DNA of 64,000 nucleotides from Candidatus Aminicenantes bacterium JdFR-78. GTDB taxonomy: Bacteria; Acidobacteriota; Aminicenantia; JdFR-78. This document shows positions 56,501-64,000 of this stretch, one piece after another (the first letter of the stretch is position 1; each line of letters begins with the position of its first letter). Location: NCBI GenBank assembly GCA_002010665.1, contig MTON01000001.1:147834-211833 (forward strand), written 5' to 3'. Made by a program: the position numbers and the translations under genes. The notes under the pieces were generated by a model. It was given only the letters and a program-made list of their open reading frames with translations. It ran no database searches and had not been told where the DNA came from.

Positions 56501-57406
56501 ATGAGCAAGGGAAAAGCAATTTTTCTTTTACTTAGGGTTCCATTTTTAACGGTCACTATTGCATCCATCTTTTTAGGCGCTACCTTCGCTTTATTTGAGA
56601 CAAAGCACTTTAATATAGGTTTATTTTTTCTAACTCTTATAGGGGCATCATTTCTTCATTTAGCATGCAATGTAGCGAATGATTATTTTGACTACAAAAG
56701 TGGAAATGATATCTTAAATAAAAGTGAAACCCAACCATTCTCAGGTGGAAGTAGAATGATTTTAGACGGATTTGTAAAACCAAATGAAGCATTGGTAATT
56801 TCTTTTATTCTAGCAATTTTAGGTTCAGGGATAGGTCTTTATCTTAATTATATAACGAAGGGCAATGTCATTCTATTAGTAGGAATTATTGGATTACTGC
56901 TAGTATATGGTTATAATTCTCCACCTCTGAATTTAGTCTACAAAGGTTTAGGGGAGCTTGGAATTTTCTTAGCATGGGGACCTTTAATGGTAATCGGCTC
57001 CTATTATGTTCAAGCACAGAAATTATCCCCTTGGGTTTTGATTGTATCTATTCCTCCAGGAATTTTAACAACCCTAGTTCTTCTAATAAATGAATTTGCT
57101 GATGAAGAGGCAGATAGAGGCGTTGGGAGAAAAACATTTGTCATAATTTTTGGAAGAAAAAAAGCTTTAAACATTTATTTTTCTTTACTATCCTTATGTT
57201 ATTTAATTGTAATTATCGGTGTCATATCAAAAGCATTTCCTATCCTTTCACTTATTGTTTTCTTAACTTTTCCATTATCCTGGCTTAGCTATAAATTGGC
57301 TCAGAAGAGTTTAGGAAAATGGAAAGAATTCCTTACTTCAGTTAAAGCAACGATACTTATTAATTTAGCTTTTTCAATAATTCTAGGATTATCTTTTCTT
57401 ATTTAA
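56501..57406 (+). CDS. menA: UbiA-family prenyltransferase (MenA-like)
   Basis: A 301-residue membrane prenyltransferase with about eight to nine helices. The first Asp-rich motif is NVANDYFDYKSGND and the second is INEFADEEADRGVGRKT, which bind Mg-prenyl diphosphate. GGSRMILDG following motif 1 is typical of 1,4-dihydroxy-2-naphthoate prenyltransferase (MenA). This suggests menaquinone synthesis, although no other men gene is in the window, so another UbiA substrate is possible. A strong ribosome site precedes the ATG. lepB follows after nine bases. Confidence 0.85.
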   Translation: MSKGKAIFLLLRVPFLTVTIASIFLGATFALFETKHFNIGLFFLTLIGASFLHLACNVANDYFDYKSGNDILNKSETQPFSGGSRMILDGFVKPNEALVISFILAILGSGIGLYLNYITKGNVILLVGIIGLLLVYGYNSPPLNLVYKGLGELGIFLAWGPLMVIGSYYVQAQKLSPWVLIVSIPPGILTTLVLLINEFADEEADRGVGRKTFVIIFGRKKALNIYFSLLSLCYLIVIIGVISKAFPILSLIVFLTFPLSWLSYKLAQKSLGKWKEFLTSVKATILINLAFSIILGLSFLI

Positions 57407-57415
57407 GGAGATGAA

Positions 57416-58117
57416 ATGAAAAAAGAAAAGAAGAAAAGAGAAAAAGGGGTTATAAGGGAATATTTCGAACTCATTGTTGAAACTGCAGTTTATGTTTTTT
57501 TTGTTATGACATTCGTTGTCCAAGCCTTTCAGATACCAACTGGCTCAATGGAGAATACTCTGTTAGTTGGCGATTTTCTCTTAGTTAACAAATTCATTTA
57601 TGCTCCTTACATTTGGTCCTGGGAGAAAAAAATTCTCCCAATTAAAGAAATAAAAAGAAAGGATATAGTGGTTTTTAAATACCCGAGAGATTTATCAAAA
57701 GATTTTGTTAAAAGAGTTATTGCATTGGAGGGAGAAAAGGTTGAAATAAAGAATAAACAAGTTTATGTAAATGATAAACCTTTGAAGGAACCCTATAAAA
57801 TCCATACTGACGAAAATGTATATTCTAAAGAGGAATACAATTTTTATCAGTCAGTTTTAAGGGATAATTATGGTCCCGTTACTGTTCCTAAGGGCCATTT
57901 GTTTGTTTTAGGAGACAATAGAGATAACAGTCTTGACAGCAGATTCTGGGGTTTTCTACCCCGTTCCTACATTAAGGGAAAGCCTTGGTTAATTTATTTT
58001 TCATATAAGGCCGAAAGAGGAGCTTATTTGAAAACAGGCATACTGGATAGGATTAAAAAATTAGTGAATTTCATTCCAAAAGCGAGGTGGAAAAGGATCT
58101 TTAGAATTATTAAATAA
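57416..58117 (+). CDS. lepB: Signal peptidase I (LepB)
   Basis: A 233-residue membrane protease that removes signal peptides. One N-terminal helix (about 18-38) is followed by box B IPTGSMENTLLVGDFLLVNK (nucleophile Ser near residue 44), box D DFVKRVIALEGEKVE (general-base Lys near 99) and box E LGDNRDNSLDSRFWGF. GGAG precedes the ATG. Its stop is two bases from the stop of the convergent phosphatase-superfamily gene. Confidence 0.94.
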   Translation: MKKEKKKREKGVIREYFELIVETAVYVFFVMTFVVQAFQIPTGSMENTLLVGDFLLVNKFIYAPYIWSWEKKILPIKEIKRKDIVVFKYPRDLSKDFVKRVIALEGEKVEIKNKQVYVNDKPLKEPYKIHTDENVYSKEEYNFYQSVLRDNYGPVTVPKGHLFVLGDNRDNSLDSRFWGFLPRSYIKGKPWLIYFSYKAERGAYLKTGILDRIKKLVNFIPKARWKRIFRIIK

Positions 58118-58119
58118 AT

Positions 58120-59751
58120 TTATTTTATTGAGATTTCGTCATAAGAAGAGATAAATATAACAGGATTTTCAGAGCGGAATTCCTCTTTAAAGATTGATTT
58201 TATTACAGTTCCATCCATGTCTTTTCCAATTGGAAAACCATAATAATATAGAATTGTTGGTACAATGTCTATTATTCTCATATCTTCAATGTTTTCACCT
58301 TTAGCCACATCACTTCCATAAAAAAGAATCACACCTTCTGGTGCATTTTCATAATGAGCTGAGACATTCTTGACATTAAGCATACAATTTAGGATTCTCT
58401 TCCAAAGAGGAAGGGGTTCCAAACCATGTGGGGAAAAAATTATCAATAGTTCATTATCACGAAGAGATGATAAATACTTTCCTATAATCTGGTCATAAAA
58501 TAAATAATATTTTTCTATTATTTTTCCATATTTGATTACATCTTCATGAGAAACATTCCCGAAGAACTCAGGTTTACTATACTGGTAAAAATGAATTACT
58601 ATTTTTTTTAATCCATCAAGTGAAAGAATAAATAAATAGGGATTCACACTTTCTTTTAATTTTAGGGCTTTCCTTTCTTTAATCAGATCTGTTTTCAAAA
58701 TATTCCTAACAAATTTTCCATGTATGGAATTATCTTTTTTAAAATCTTCAAAAAAAAGAGGAATTTCTATTATATTTTTAGTACTGAGATAATCAAGCTT
58801 CTCGCCCCAGGATAAATTTATAATAGGTGTATTATTCTCATTCAAAATATCAATGATATTTTTTGTCTGTCTTTTTAAATCTGCAATAGAAATTTTTAAC
58901 AAATTTATCCTTTTAAGTTGATGCATGAAAATATATCGGGGTAAGACTAAAAAAGGAGTTTTGATATTATAAAAATTATATAAATAATTTGAAAATACAG
59001 AATGTTTATAAGGATATTTTCCAGTTAAAAATGAATTATAATAGATTATAGGTTGACATGGAGTGAAACTCTTAAGAATTCCCCACGATCCATTTTCCAT
59101 AATCCAATTAAAATTCGGTAATTTCCCTTCTGAAGCAAAAGGGACAAGAAATTCCAAACTTAAACCCTCTAAACATATAATATTAACCTTTTTTGTTAAT
59201 TTTATGGGATTTAGAGAGGAAACTTCCTTTTTTGGAATCGGAGGATTATACTTTATTCTCAATAAAAAAGGAGAAGGAAAAATTAAAATAAATAATATGA
59301 AATAAATTAAGAGAATAATTTTTTTTCGATAATAATAGTAAAAAAGATAAAAAATTAGACCACTTATTCCTAAAAAAAGGATAACTACTAATTGTATTTT
59401 TATTGTATCAGAAAAACTTTTAGAAAAAAAATGGTAATAATATTTAAAGTTAGACCAGAAAATCTGTGCAAATAAAAGAGAATATAGGGAAAAAGAGATT
59501 ATTAAATAATCTGGAGAAAAGAAAGAAATTTTTACCTCTCGAGCAGAAAAGAAATCATAAATATAAAAAATAATTATAGATATTATTATAATCACCAATC
59601 CGTAGGTTAAAAAATTGAAGAGAGATAATCTGAAAAATAAATCCAAACCAATATTTAAATGTAAATTCAAGTCAAAGATTAATAATGTAAGAAGAATTCC
59701 AAACAGCAACCCCCCAATAGAAGAATTTGTAATAACTTTTAAAAATCTCAC
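58120..59751 (-). CDS. Membrane-anchored alkaline-phosphatase-superfamily protein with altered metal site
   Basis: About 543 residues: five or six N-terminal transmembrane helices (first 170 residues), then a phosphodiesterase-like periplasmic domain. Expected motifs are changed. The first metal Asp of I-G-L-D-G is Glu in IICLEGLSLEF, and the usual S-D-H-G reads SPHG in IIFSPHGLEPLP, losing a second Asp. The C-terminal PTILYYYGFPIGKDMDGTVI closely matches the same region of the lipoprotein at 13.6-16 kb. It may be catalytically impaired or use a different chemistry. The open frame begins at a TTG at 59778; the promoter position favours the GTG at 59751. Confidence 0.7.
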   Translation of the reverse strand: MRFLKVITNSSIGGLLFGILLTLLIFDLNLHLNIGLDLFFRLSLFNFLTYGLVIIIISIIIFYIYDFFSAREVKISFFSPDYLIISFSLYSLLFAQIFWSNFKYYYHFFSKSFSDTIKIQLVVILFLGISGLIFYLFYYYYRKKIILLIYFILFILIFPSPFLLRIKYNPPIPKKEVSSLNPIKLTKKVNIICLEGLSLEFLVPFASEGKLPNFNWIMENGSWGILKSFTPCQPIIYYNSFLTGKYPYKHSVFSNYLYNFYNIKTPFLVLPRYIFMHQLKRINLLKISIADLKRQTKNIIDILNENNTPIINLSWGEKLDYLSTKNIIEIPLFFEDFKKDNSIHGKFVRNILKTDLIKERKALKLKESVNPYLFILSLDGLKKIVIHFYQYSKPEFFGNVSHEDVIKYGKIIEKYYLFYDQIIGKYLSSLRDNELLIIFSPHGLEPLPLWKRILNCMLNVKNVSAHYENAPEGVILFYGSDVAKGENIEDMRIIDIVPTILYYYGFPIGKDMDGTVIKSIFKEEFRSENPVIFISSYDEISIK

Positions 59752-59759
59752 ATCTCCAA

Positions 59760-59788
59760 TTATTATTAATAGAAACAATATTTGTCAA
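59760..59788 (-). promoter_or_regulatory. Promoter of the membrane phosphatase-like gene, predicted leaderless
   Basis: On the minus strand TTGACA (59783-59788) and TAATAA (59760-59765) are separated by 17 bases. The -10 box ends eight bases before the GTG at 59751. The start context GAGATGTGA is the same as at uppS. Confidence 0.5.
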
Positions 59789-59800
59789 ATATAAATTCAC

Positions 59801-59828
59801 TTGACTTTTATTTTTTGTTGAATAGAAT
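59801..59828 (+). promoter_or_regulatory. Promoter of the UDP-sugar dehydrogenase gene, predicted leaderless
   Basis: TTGACT (59801-59806) and TAGAAT (59823-59828) are separated by 16 bases. The box ends ten bases before the in-frame ATG at 59839, and no Shine-Dalgarno is present. Confidence 0.55.
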
Positions 59829-59838
59829 AAATGCAAGA

Positions 59839-61167
59839 ATGAATAACTCTATAGAAATGGAGAGTTTGGTAAAAAAAATAAAATGTAGATATGCAAGGAT
59901 AGGAGTGATTGGGCTTGGCTATGTAGGTCTTCCCCTTGTTATTAGATTTGGAGAGGAAGATTTTAAAGTCATTGGATTTGACATAGATGAAAGCAAAGTA
60001 GAAAAGTTGAATAAGGGGGAGAGCTATATTAAACATATCTCATCAAAAAAAATTCAAAATTTAAGAGATAAAAATTATTTCAAGGCAACCTCTGATTACT
60101 CACAACTTGAGAAGGCAGATTGTATAATTATCTGTGTTCCAACTCCCTTAAATGAGAAAAAGGAGCCTGATTTAAAATATGTGGAAAAAACTTCTGACGA
60201 AATTGCAAAATATTTAAGAAAAGGGCAACTTATTTCTCTAGAAAGCACAACATATCCAGGGACAACGAGAGAAATACTTCTTCCAAAATTTGAAAAAAAA
60301 GGATTAAAAGCTGGAAAGGACTTTTTTCTTATTTTTTCCCCTGAAAGAGAAAATCCGGGTGATCCAGTATATAAAACTAAAAATATTCCCAAAGTGGTGG
60401 GAGGAATTACCCCTACATGCACTGAGATTGGAAAAATTCTTTATGAACAAATCGTTAATAAAGTTGTAGTAGTATCATCTCCTGAGGTTGCTGAATTCAC
60501 TAAACTTCTTGAAAATATATTCAGGGCGGTTAATATTGCTCTTGTAAATGAGTTAAAAATACTTGCGGACAAAATGGGAATAGACATCTGGGAAGTAATC
60601 GATGCTGCTTCAACTAAACCCTTTGGTTTTATGCCTTTTTATCCAGGACCTGGACTGGGTGGTCATTGTATTCCAGTTGACCCATTTTATCTTTCTTGGA
60701 AAGCCAAGGAATTTGATTTCAGAACCCATTTCATCGAACTTGCTGGAGAAATAAACACAAATATGCCCAATTATGTTGTGTCAAAAATTATTGATGCATT
60801 AAATGAAAAAGAGAAATGCCTTAAAAATTCAAAAATTCTAATATTAGGAATCGCATATAAGAAAGATACAGATGATATAAGAGAATCTCCCGGGGTTGAA
60901 ATAATAGATATTCTAAAGAATAAGGGAGCCAATGTGGACTATCATGATCCATATATATCAAATTTTTCCGGAATGAGAAAATATCCACATCTGTCTATGA
61001 AAAGCATTGAACTTAGTGAAAAGAAATTAAAAGATTATGATTGTGTTGTGATAATTACTGACCACTCATGCTATAATTACAAATGGATTGTGGAAAACAG
61101 CAAATTAATAATTGATACAAGAAATGCAACTTCAAAAATAAAAAGCGAAAAAATCAAAAAAGCTTAA
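59839..61167 (+). CDS. Nucleotide-sugar dehydrogenase (UDP-N-acetylglucosamine 6-dehydrogenase type)
   Basis: A 442-residue NAD-dependent dehydrogenase that oxidises a UDP-hexose(amine) to the uronic acid for surface polysaccharide. The Rossmann motif is IGVIGLGYVGLPLVIRF. The family motifs ISLESTTYPGTTRE, SPERENPGDPV and PGPGLGGHCIPVDPFYLSWKA (catalytic Cys in GGHC) are present, and the C-terminal domain has GIAYKKDTDDIRESPGVEI. This sequence type resembles WbpA/TviB rather than UDP-glucose dehydrogenase. The frame is open to a TTG at 59782, but the promoter lies between, so ATG 59839 (or 59857) is preferred. Confidence 0.9.
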   Translation: MNNSIEMESLVKKIKCRYARIGVIGLGYVGLPLVIRFGEEDFKVIGFDIDESKVEKLNKGESYIKHISSKKIQNLRDKNYFKATSDYSQLEKADCIIICVPTPLNEKKEPDLKYVEKTSDEIAKYLRKGQLISLESTTYPGTTREILLPKFEKKGLKAGKDFFLIFSPERENPGDPVYKTKNIPKVVGGITPTCTEIGKILYEQIVNKVVVVSSPEVAEFTKLLENIFRAVNIALVNELKILADKMGIDIWEVIDAASTKPFGFMPFYPGPGLGGHCIPVDPFYLSWKAKEFDFRTHFIELAGEINTNMPNYVVSKIIDALNEKEKCLKNSKILILGIAYKKDTDDIRESPGVEIIDILKNKGANVDYHDPYISNFSGMRKYPHLSMKSIELSEKKLKDYDCVVIITDHSCYNYKWIVENSKLIIDTRNATSKIKSEKIKKA

Positions 61168-61171
61168 AAAA

Positions 61172-62242
61172 TTAATCGCCCTTTAAATTTCTTTCAATCT
61201 TGTTTTTTTCTTCCTTTAATTTAGAAATTGGGATAGAAAGAAAAGCCTTTACTATTTCAGGATCAAACTGTGCTCCCGCTAAGCGTTTTATTTCCTCCTT
61301 TGCTTCTTCAAAACTTCTTGCTTTTCTATAAGGCCTATTGGTTGTAATTGCCTCAAAAGCATCAACTACCGAAAAAATTCTCGCTTCAATTGGTATTTCC
61401 TCCTTTGAAAGCCCGAAAGGATAACCTCTCCCATCGTATCTTTCATGGTGGAAGAGCACAATCTGCGTGCTATTTTTTAATGAACTAATATTTTTTATTA
61501 TTTTATATCCCAATATTGGATGTTTTCGTATCCACTCCCATTCTTCAGGAGAAAGAGAAGAAGGCTTCTTCAATATTCTATCAGGTATTCCAATTTTACC
61601 GATATCATGAAGTAATGCTCCTTTCTCTAAATCCTCAAGCTCATTTTTATTTCTTATGCCTATTTCTTGAGCTAAGACTCGAGTATATGCGCATGTTCTC
61701 TTTGAATGCGCCTCGCTTTCTGCCTCCCTAAAATCCAGTGCCTTTATGAAACTTTCTATAGTTACTCTATATACTTCGTTAAGCTCTTTTATTGTTTCTT
61801 TAAGTTGCGCAGTTCTCTCAATAACTAACTTCTTCAATTCTTCTTCATGTTTTCTTTTCTGTATTATTAAATTTCTCTTTTCAATTGCTTTTTTTACGGT
61901 TGATATTAATTCTTTTAATTTAAATGGCTTTGTAATATATCCATCCGCTCCTCTCCTCATGGAATCAATCGCGGTATCAATATCTGTAATACCTGAAAGA
62001 ATAACAACCGATGTATTTGGTGACTTTCTTTTTATTTCTTCTAAAACCTCGAGCCCACTTATTCCGGGCATTTTAATATCAACTAAGACAGCTGAGAAAT
62101 GATTTTCCAAATTAAAAATTTTCAGCCCCTCTATTCCATCCTTTGCTGTTCTACATTGAAATCCTTCGTTATTTAATACTTCCTTAACCAATTCCCGAGT
62201 GCTCTCATTATCCTCAATAATGAGTATTTTATCCTTTCTCAT
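61172..62242 (-). CDS. Response regulator with HD-GYP c-di-GMP phosphodiesterase domain
   Basis: 356 residues from the ATG at 62242. The receiver domain (about 1-120) has IIEDNESTRE, phospho-acceptor Asp55 in VLVDIKMPG, and KPFKLKEL with the conserved Lys. A coiled coil (about 125-165) leads to an HD-GYP domain with LLHDIGKIGIPDRIL, KHPILGYKII, FHHERYDGRGYP and VVDAFEAITTNRPYR. It should degrade cyclic di-GMP on phosphorylation. The frame stays open to 62362, but the extra 40 residues are proline-rich, non-conserved and pass through a GC-rich hairpin, so they are judged leader. No histidine kinase is adjacent. Confidence 0.9.
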   Translation of the reverse strand: MRKDKILIIEDNESTRELVKEVLNNEGFQCRTAKDGIEGLKIFNLENHFSAVLVDIKMPGISGLEVLEEIKRKSPNTSVVILSGITDIDTAIDSMRRGADGYITKPFKLKELISTVKKAIEKRNLIIQKRKHEEELKKLVIERTAQLKETIKELNEVYRVTIESFIKALDFREAESEAHSKRTCAYTRVLAQEIGIRNKNELEDLEKGALLHDIGKIGIPDRILKKPSSLSPEEWEWIRKHPILGYKIIKNISSLKNSTQIVLFHHERYDGRGYPFGLSKEEIPIEARIFSVVDAFEAITTNRPYRKARSFEEAKEEIKRLAGAQFDPEIVKAFLSIPISKLKEEKNKIERNLKGD

Positions 62243-62255
62243 TAGACTTTTCTTT

Positions 62256-62423
62256 CTATTTTTCTTTTCCCTCTCCCCCTTGGAGGGAGGCGGCAGGAAC
62301 CAAAGAGGGGAGAGGGGGCAGGGAAAATAGAGAATAATAAAACTTAAAACTTCGAAAATCAATAGTTTTTAAATAATTTACTAAAGAGCACCATCTATTA
62401 TTAAATTTTGATAAATCATCCAT
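62256..62423 (-). CDS. Small ORF (55 residues) with strong ribosome site upstream of the HD-GYP gene
   Basis: GGAGGG lies five bases before an ATG at 62423 on the minus strand, and the frame runs for 55 codons to a TAG at 62256, 13 bases before the HD-GYP start. The N-terminal 35 residues (MDDLSKFNNRWCSLVNYLK first) look like ordinary protein. The last 20 are translated from the GC-rich hairpin (LPPLPSLVPAAS). It may be a small regulatory or leader peptide, or a gene remnant into which the hairpin element inserted. No homologue is recognised. Confidence 0.35.
   Translation of the reverse strand: MDDLSKFNNRWCSLVNYLKTIDFRSFKFYYSLFSLPPLPSLVPAASLQGGEGKEK
62269..62317. repeat. GC-rich imperfect inverted repeat (REP/MITE-like hairpin)
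   Basis: CCCTCTCCCCCTTGG (62269-62283) and CCAAAGAGGGGAGAGGG (62301-62317, counting from its first aligned bases) are near-complementary around a short loop. The block is far more GC-rich than its surroundings, which suggests a mobile or dispersed palindromic element. It falls in the predicted leader of the HD-GYP message. Confidence 0.65.
62334..62362 (-). promoter_or_regulatory. Promoter of the HD-GYP response regulator
   Basis: On the minus strand TTGATT (62357-62362) and TATTAT (62334-62339) are separated by 17 bases. Predicted start is near 62327, giving a leader of about 85 bases that contains the GC-rich hairpin. Confidence 0.5.
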
Positions 62424-62713
62424 TTTCTCCCTCCATATGTTTAGTACTAAAAAGGGTAAAAAACTTGAAAAAAATTTTATTTTTTAAAAATTCAATAATA
62501 TCAAGGCTTTAAAAATATGCTTTTTAGAAAATAATAGGATTCTTTTGTGAATCTTAAAAACTTATTATAAAATTCTCAATAAAAATGACAAAATTTGTCA
62601 ACTATGTAAACAATTGTTTACATAGTAATAAGTTATATTTAATTATTTCTTATTTATTTTCAATTAAATAATTTTTTTATCTTTTCCTCAAATCAAAACA
62701 ATCGCACTTTACC
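62363..62713. other. Intergenic stretch between the HD-GYP gene and nuoJ
   Basis: About 390 bases (62363-62754) lie between the two divergent genes. The left part holds the beginning of the 55-codon ORF and a 12-base palindrome TTTAGTACTAAA (62440-62451). The middle is very AT-rich with no frame of note. The right part has a perfect 26-base palindrome (62601-62626) and the nuoJ promoter. This is the longest gene-poor stretch of the window. Confidence 0.6.
62601..62626. promoter_or_regulatory. Perfect 26-base palindrome, possible operator
   Basis: The left arm ACTATGTAAACAA is followed directly by its exact complement TTGTTTACATAGT. There is no loop, so it is more like a binding site for a dimeric regulator than an RNA hairpin. 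It lies about 90 bases upstream of the nuoJ -35 box. Confidence 0.6.
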
Positions 62714-62742
62714 TTGACATAAAAAAGTGGAAAAAATATAAT
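62714..62742 (+). promoter_or_regulatory. Full-consensus promoter of nuoJ, predicted leaderless
   Basis: TTGACA (62714-62719) and TATAAT (62737-62742) match the sigma70 consensus at all twelve positions with the ideal 17-base spacing. The box ends 12 bases before the ATG at 62755, leaving a leader of about six bases. Confidence 0.85.
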
Positions 62743-62754
62743 TGAAAACTTAAA

Positions 62755-63252
62755 ATGTATTATTTCTTATTCTTAATTTTGTCTATTATGGCAGTGGGTG
62801 GAGTAATTGGTATGATTCTATCCAGAAATCAAGCTTATAATGCCCTTTTTTTGGTTCTTTCATTTGCATCTCTTGGTGGTTTATATGCTCTTCTTGATGC
62901 TCCTTTCATTGCGACTATACAGATAATAATTTATGCGGGTGCTATAATAGTACTTTTCCTTTTTGTCATCATGATTATTAATCTCAAAAAGGGTCTACCT
63001 CAAGAAAGGAAAAAGTGGATACCTTATCTTGCAATTTTTCTTGGGGTTATATTCCTATTTCAAATAATTTATCCAGTTATATCGAATTTAATATTTTTCA
63101 AGCAGCAGAAAGGCATAATTGAAGGTTCACCTTTAAATCTTGGAAGCGCTCTTTTCTCAGAGTATCTTTACCCTTTTGAAATAACTTCTTTGATTATAAT
63201 TATTGCCCTAATTGGCGCCGTGGTTTTATTAAAAAGAAAAGGTGCAAAATGA
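62755..63252 (+). CDS. nuoJ: NADH-quinone oxidoreductase subunit J
   Basis: A 165-residue membrane subunit of complex I with five helices. The conserved segments are IGMILSRNQAYNALFLVLSF near the start and the helix with IATIQIIIYAGAIIVLFLFV, whose pi-bulge Tyr-Ala-Gly region is diagnostic of NuoJ/ND6. It begins directly behind a consensus promoter, so this nuo operon starts at nuoJ rather than nuoA. It overlaps nuoK by four bases. Confidence 0.93.
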   Translation: MYYFLFLILSIMAVGGVIGMILSRNQAYNALFLVLSFASLGGLYALLDAPFIATIQIIIYAGAIIVLFLFVIMIINLKKGLPQERKKWIPYLAIFLGVIFLFQIIYPVISNLIFFKQQKGIIEGSPLNLGSALFSEYLYPFEITSLIIIIALIGAVVLLKRKGAK

Positions 63253-63551
63253 TTCCAATCGGTTATTATTTGATTTTAAGTGGAATTTTATTTACTTTAG
63301 GAATAATTGCTTTTTTCATTAAAAAAGATCTAATTACAATGTTTATGTCAATTGAAATTATGTTGAATTCCGCAAACTTAGCATTCATTGCATTCTCCAG
63401 AAATCTTCTTTCAATTAATGGTCAGATTGTAGTTTTTTTTATAATCACATTAGCTGCTGCAGAAGCTTGTCTTGGACTTGCAATAATATTATTGATTTTC
63501 AGGCAGAGGAAAACAATAAGAAGTGAAGAAATAAACTTAATGAAAGGATGA
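63249..63551 (+). CDS. nuoK: NADH-quinone oxidoreductase subunit K
   Basis: A 100-residue subunit with three helices. The family core is complete: LITMFMSIEIMLNSANLAFIA, with the membrane Glu residues of the proton path in SIEIML and in AAAEACLGLAIIL. Length is exactly typical for NuoK. Its ATG overlaps the nuoJ stop. Confidence 0.95.
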   Translation: MIPIGYYLILSGILFTLGIIAFFIKKDLITMFMSIEIMLNSANLAFIAFSRNLLSINGQIVVFFIITLAAAEACLGLAIILLIFRQRKTIRSEEINLMKG

Positions 63552-63663
63552 GGAATATGAGTTATGGATTAAGGATTAAGGGGTAAGGGATATGGGATTA
63601 ATGTTGGATCTGGTTCTGTTTTTCCAATTTCTGATTCTCGGAATAAAAGATGAAAGGTAAAAA

Positions 63664-64000
63664 ATGAATTATTTCTGGCTTATACCTTTTTTTCCTGCTC
63701 TTGGAGTTTTAATTCTTGCACTTTTTGGGAGAAAACTCCCCAAAAAAAACATTTCATACATAGCATGTTCTACTGTTGGTATATCATTTATTTTTTCCCT
63801 TCTTTCCTTTATTAAACTCCTTAAGATTTCCCCTGAGAATTATCCTTTAGTCAAAAATCTATTCACATGGCTTAAATCAGGAAGCATGCAAGTAAATCTT
63901 TCCTTTCAATTTGATCCACTTGTAGCAGTGATGGTTTTAGTGGTAAGTGGGGTGGGCTTACTGATACACATATATTCGATTGGATACATGTGGGAGGACA
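63664..64000 (+). CDS. nuoL: NADH-quinone oxidoreductase subunit L, N-terminal fragment
   Basis: 112 codons from an ATG at 63664 to the window end with no stop. The beginning NYFWLIPFFPALGVLILALF, followed by FQFDPLVAVMVLVVSGVGLLIHIYSIGYM, is the classic NuoL N-terminus, in which the first helices precede the proton-channel core. AAAGGT precedes the ATG. The gene is separated from nuoK by 112 bases with no recognisable gene, unusual in this compact region. Confidence 0.93.
   Translation, partial: MNYFWLIPFFPALGVLILALFGRKLPKKNISYIACSTVGISFIFSLLSFIKLLKISPENYPLVKNLFTWLKSGSMQVNLSFQFDPLVAVMVLVVSGVGLLIHIYSIGYMWED

Noticed and set aside
62243..62362. 40-residue N-terminal extension of the HD-GYP regulator
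   Set aside because: It is proline-rich, non-conserved, passes through the GC-rich hairpin and covers the predicted promoter; ATG 62242 starts directly before the receiver domain.

Overview
The window is AT-rich and very densely coded. It holds about 56 protein genes (two cut by the window ends) and two tRNA genes. No insertion sequence, prophage, CRISPR array or rRNA is visible. A TonB/ExbB/ExbD system, a TonB-dependent receptor, a TolC/RND efflux pump and lipoprotein signals show a Gram-negative, diderm bacterium. Rnf, an Nfn-type transhydrogenase and a soluble NuoEFG-like module point to a strictly anaerobic or fermentative redox metabolism. A large sortilin/VPS10-type protein, sulfatase-TPR proteins and a carboxypeptidase-regulatory-like TonB receptor occur together, as is common in Acidobacteriota and relatives such as Aminicenantes. 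That placement is an inference from gene content, not a phylogeny.

Layout. 0-3 kb: start of an EamA-type transporter (minus) and a secreted BNR/VPS10-like protein. 3-10 kb: a minus-strand rnfCDGEAB operon followed by RseC-like, NusG-domain-II and ApbE genes. 10-16 kb: YjdF-like membrane protein, TonB-dependent receptor, and an alkaline-phosphatase-superfamily lipoprotein. 16-28 kb: a ten-gene minus-strand run encoding NuoE-, NuoF- and NuoG-like subunits, both Nfn subunits, a CoA-transferase, RNase HIII, a DUF401 permease, a cupin and an AlaX editing protein. 28-37 kb: sulfatase-like TPR protein, tRNA-Leu(CAG), a TetR-TolC-adaptor-RND efflux operon with two operators, and tRNA-Arg(CCT). 37-44 kb: an HExxH membrane protein, then uppS-cdsA-dxr-rseP-ispG-larE. 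44-48.7 kb: 2-hydroxyacid dehydrogenase and nucleoside phosphorylase, diverging from a ParB-like/radical-SAM pair and a lipid kinase. 48.7-56.4 kb: ychF-tgt-yajC-HD-secD-secF, then tonB-exbB-exbD. 56.5-64 kb: menA-like, lepB, a divergent phosphatase-superfamily membrane protein, a UDP-sugar dehydrogenase, an HD-GYP regulator, and the start of nuoJKL.

Functional picture. Reduced ferredoxin, NADH and NADPH could be exchanged by the NuoEFG-like/Nfn operon. Ferredoxin:NAD oxidation could then be coupled to ion pumping by Rnf, whose flavinylation enzyme ApbE is encoded in the same operon. A second ion-pumping complex (Nuo) begins at the right edge, and a MenA-type prenyltransferase suggests a naphthoquinone.

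The most striking sequence-level observation concerns transcription starts. About a dozen operon-leading genes have a clear sigma70-type promoter whose -10 box ends only 7-15 bases before the start codon, with no ribosome binding site. This predicts leaderless mRNAs. Genes inside operons, and some other leading genes, carry normal Shine-Dalgarno sequences. The main biochemical candidate is the NuoEFG-like/Nfn operon, whose NuoG/formate-dehydrogenase-like subunit lacks the catalytic Cys/Sec.
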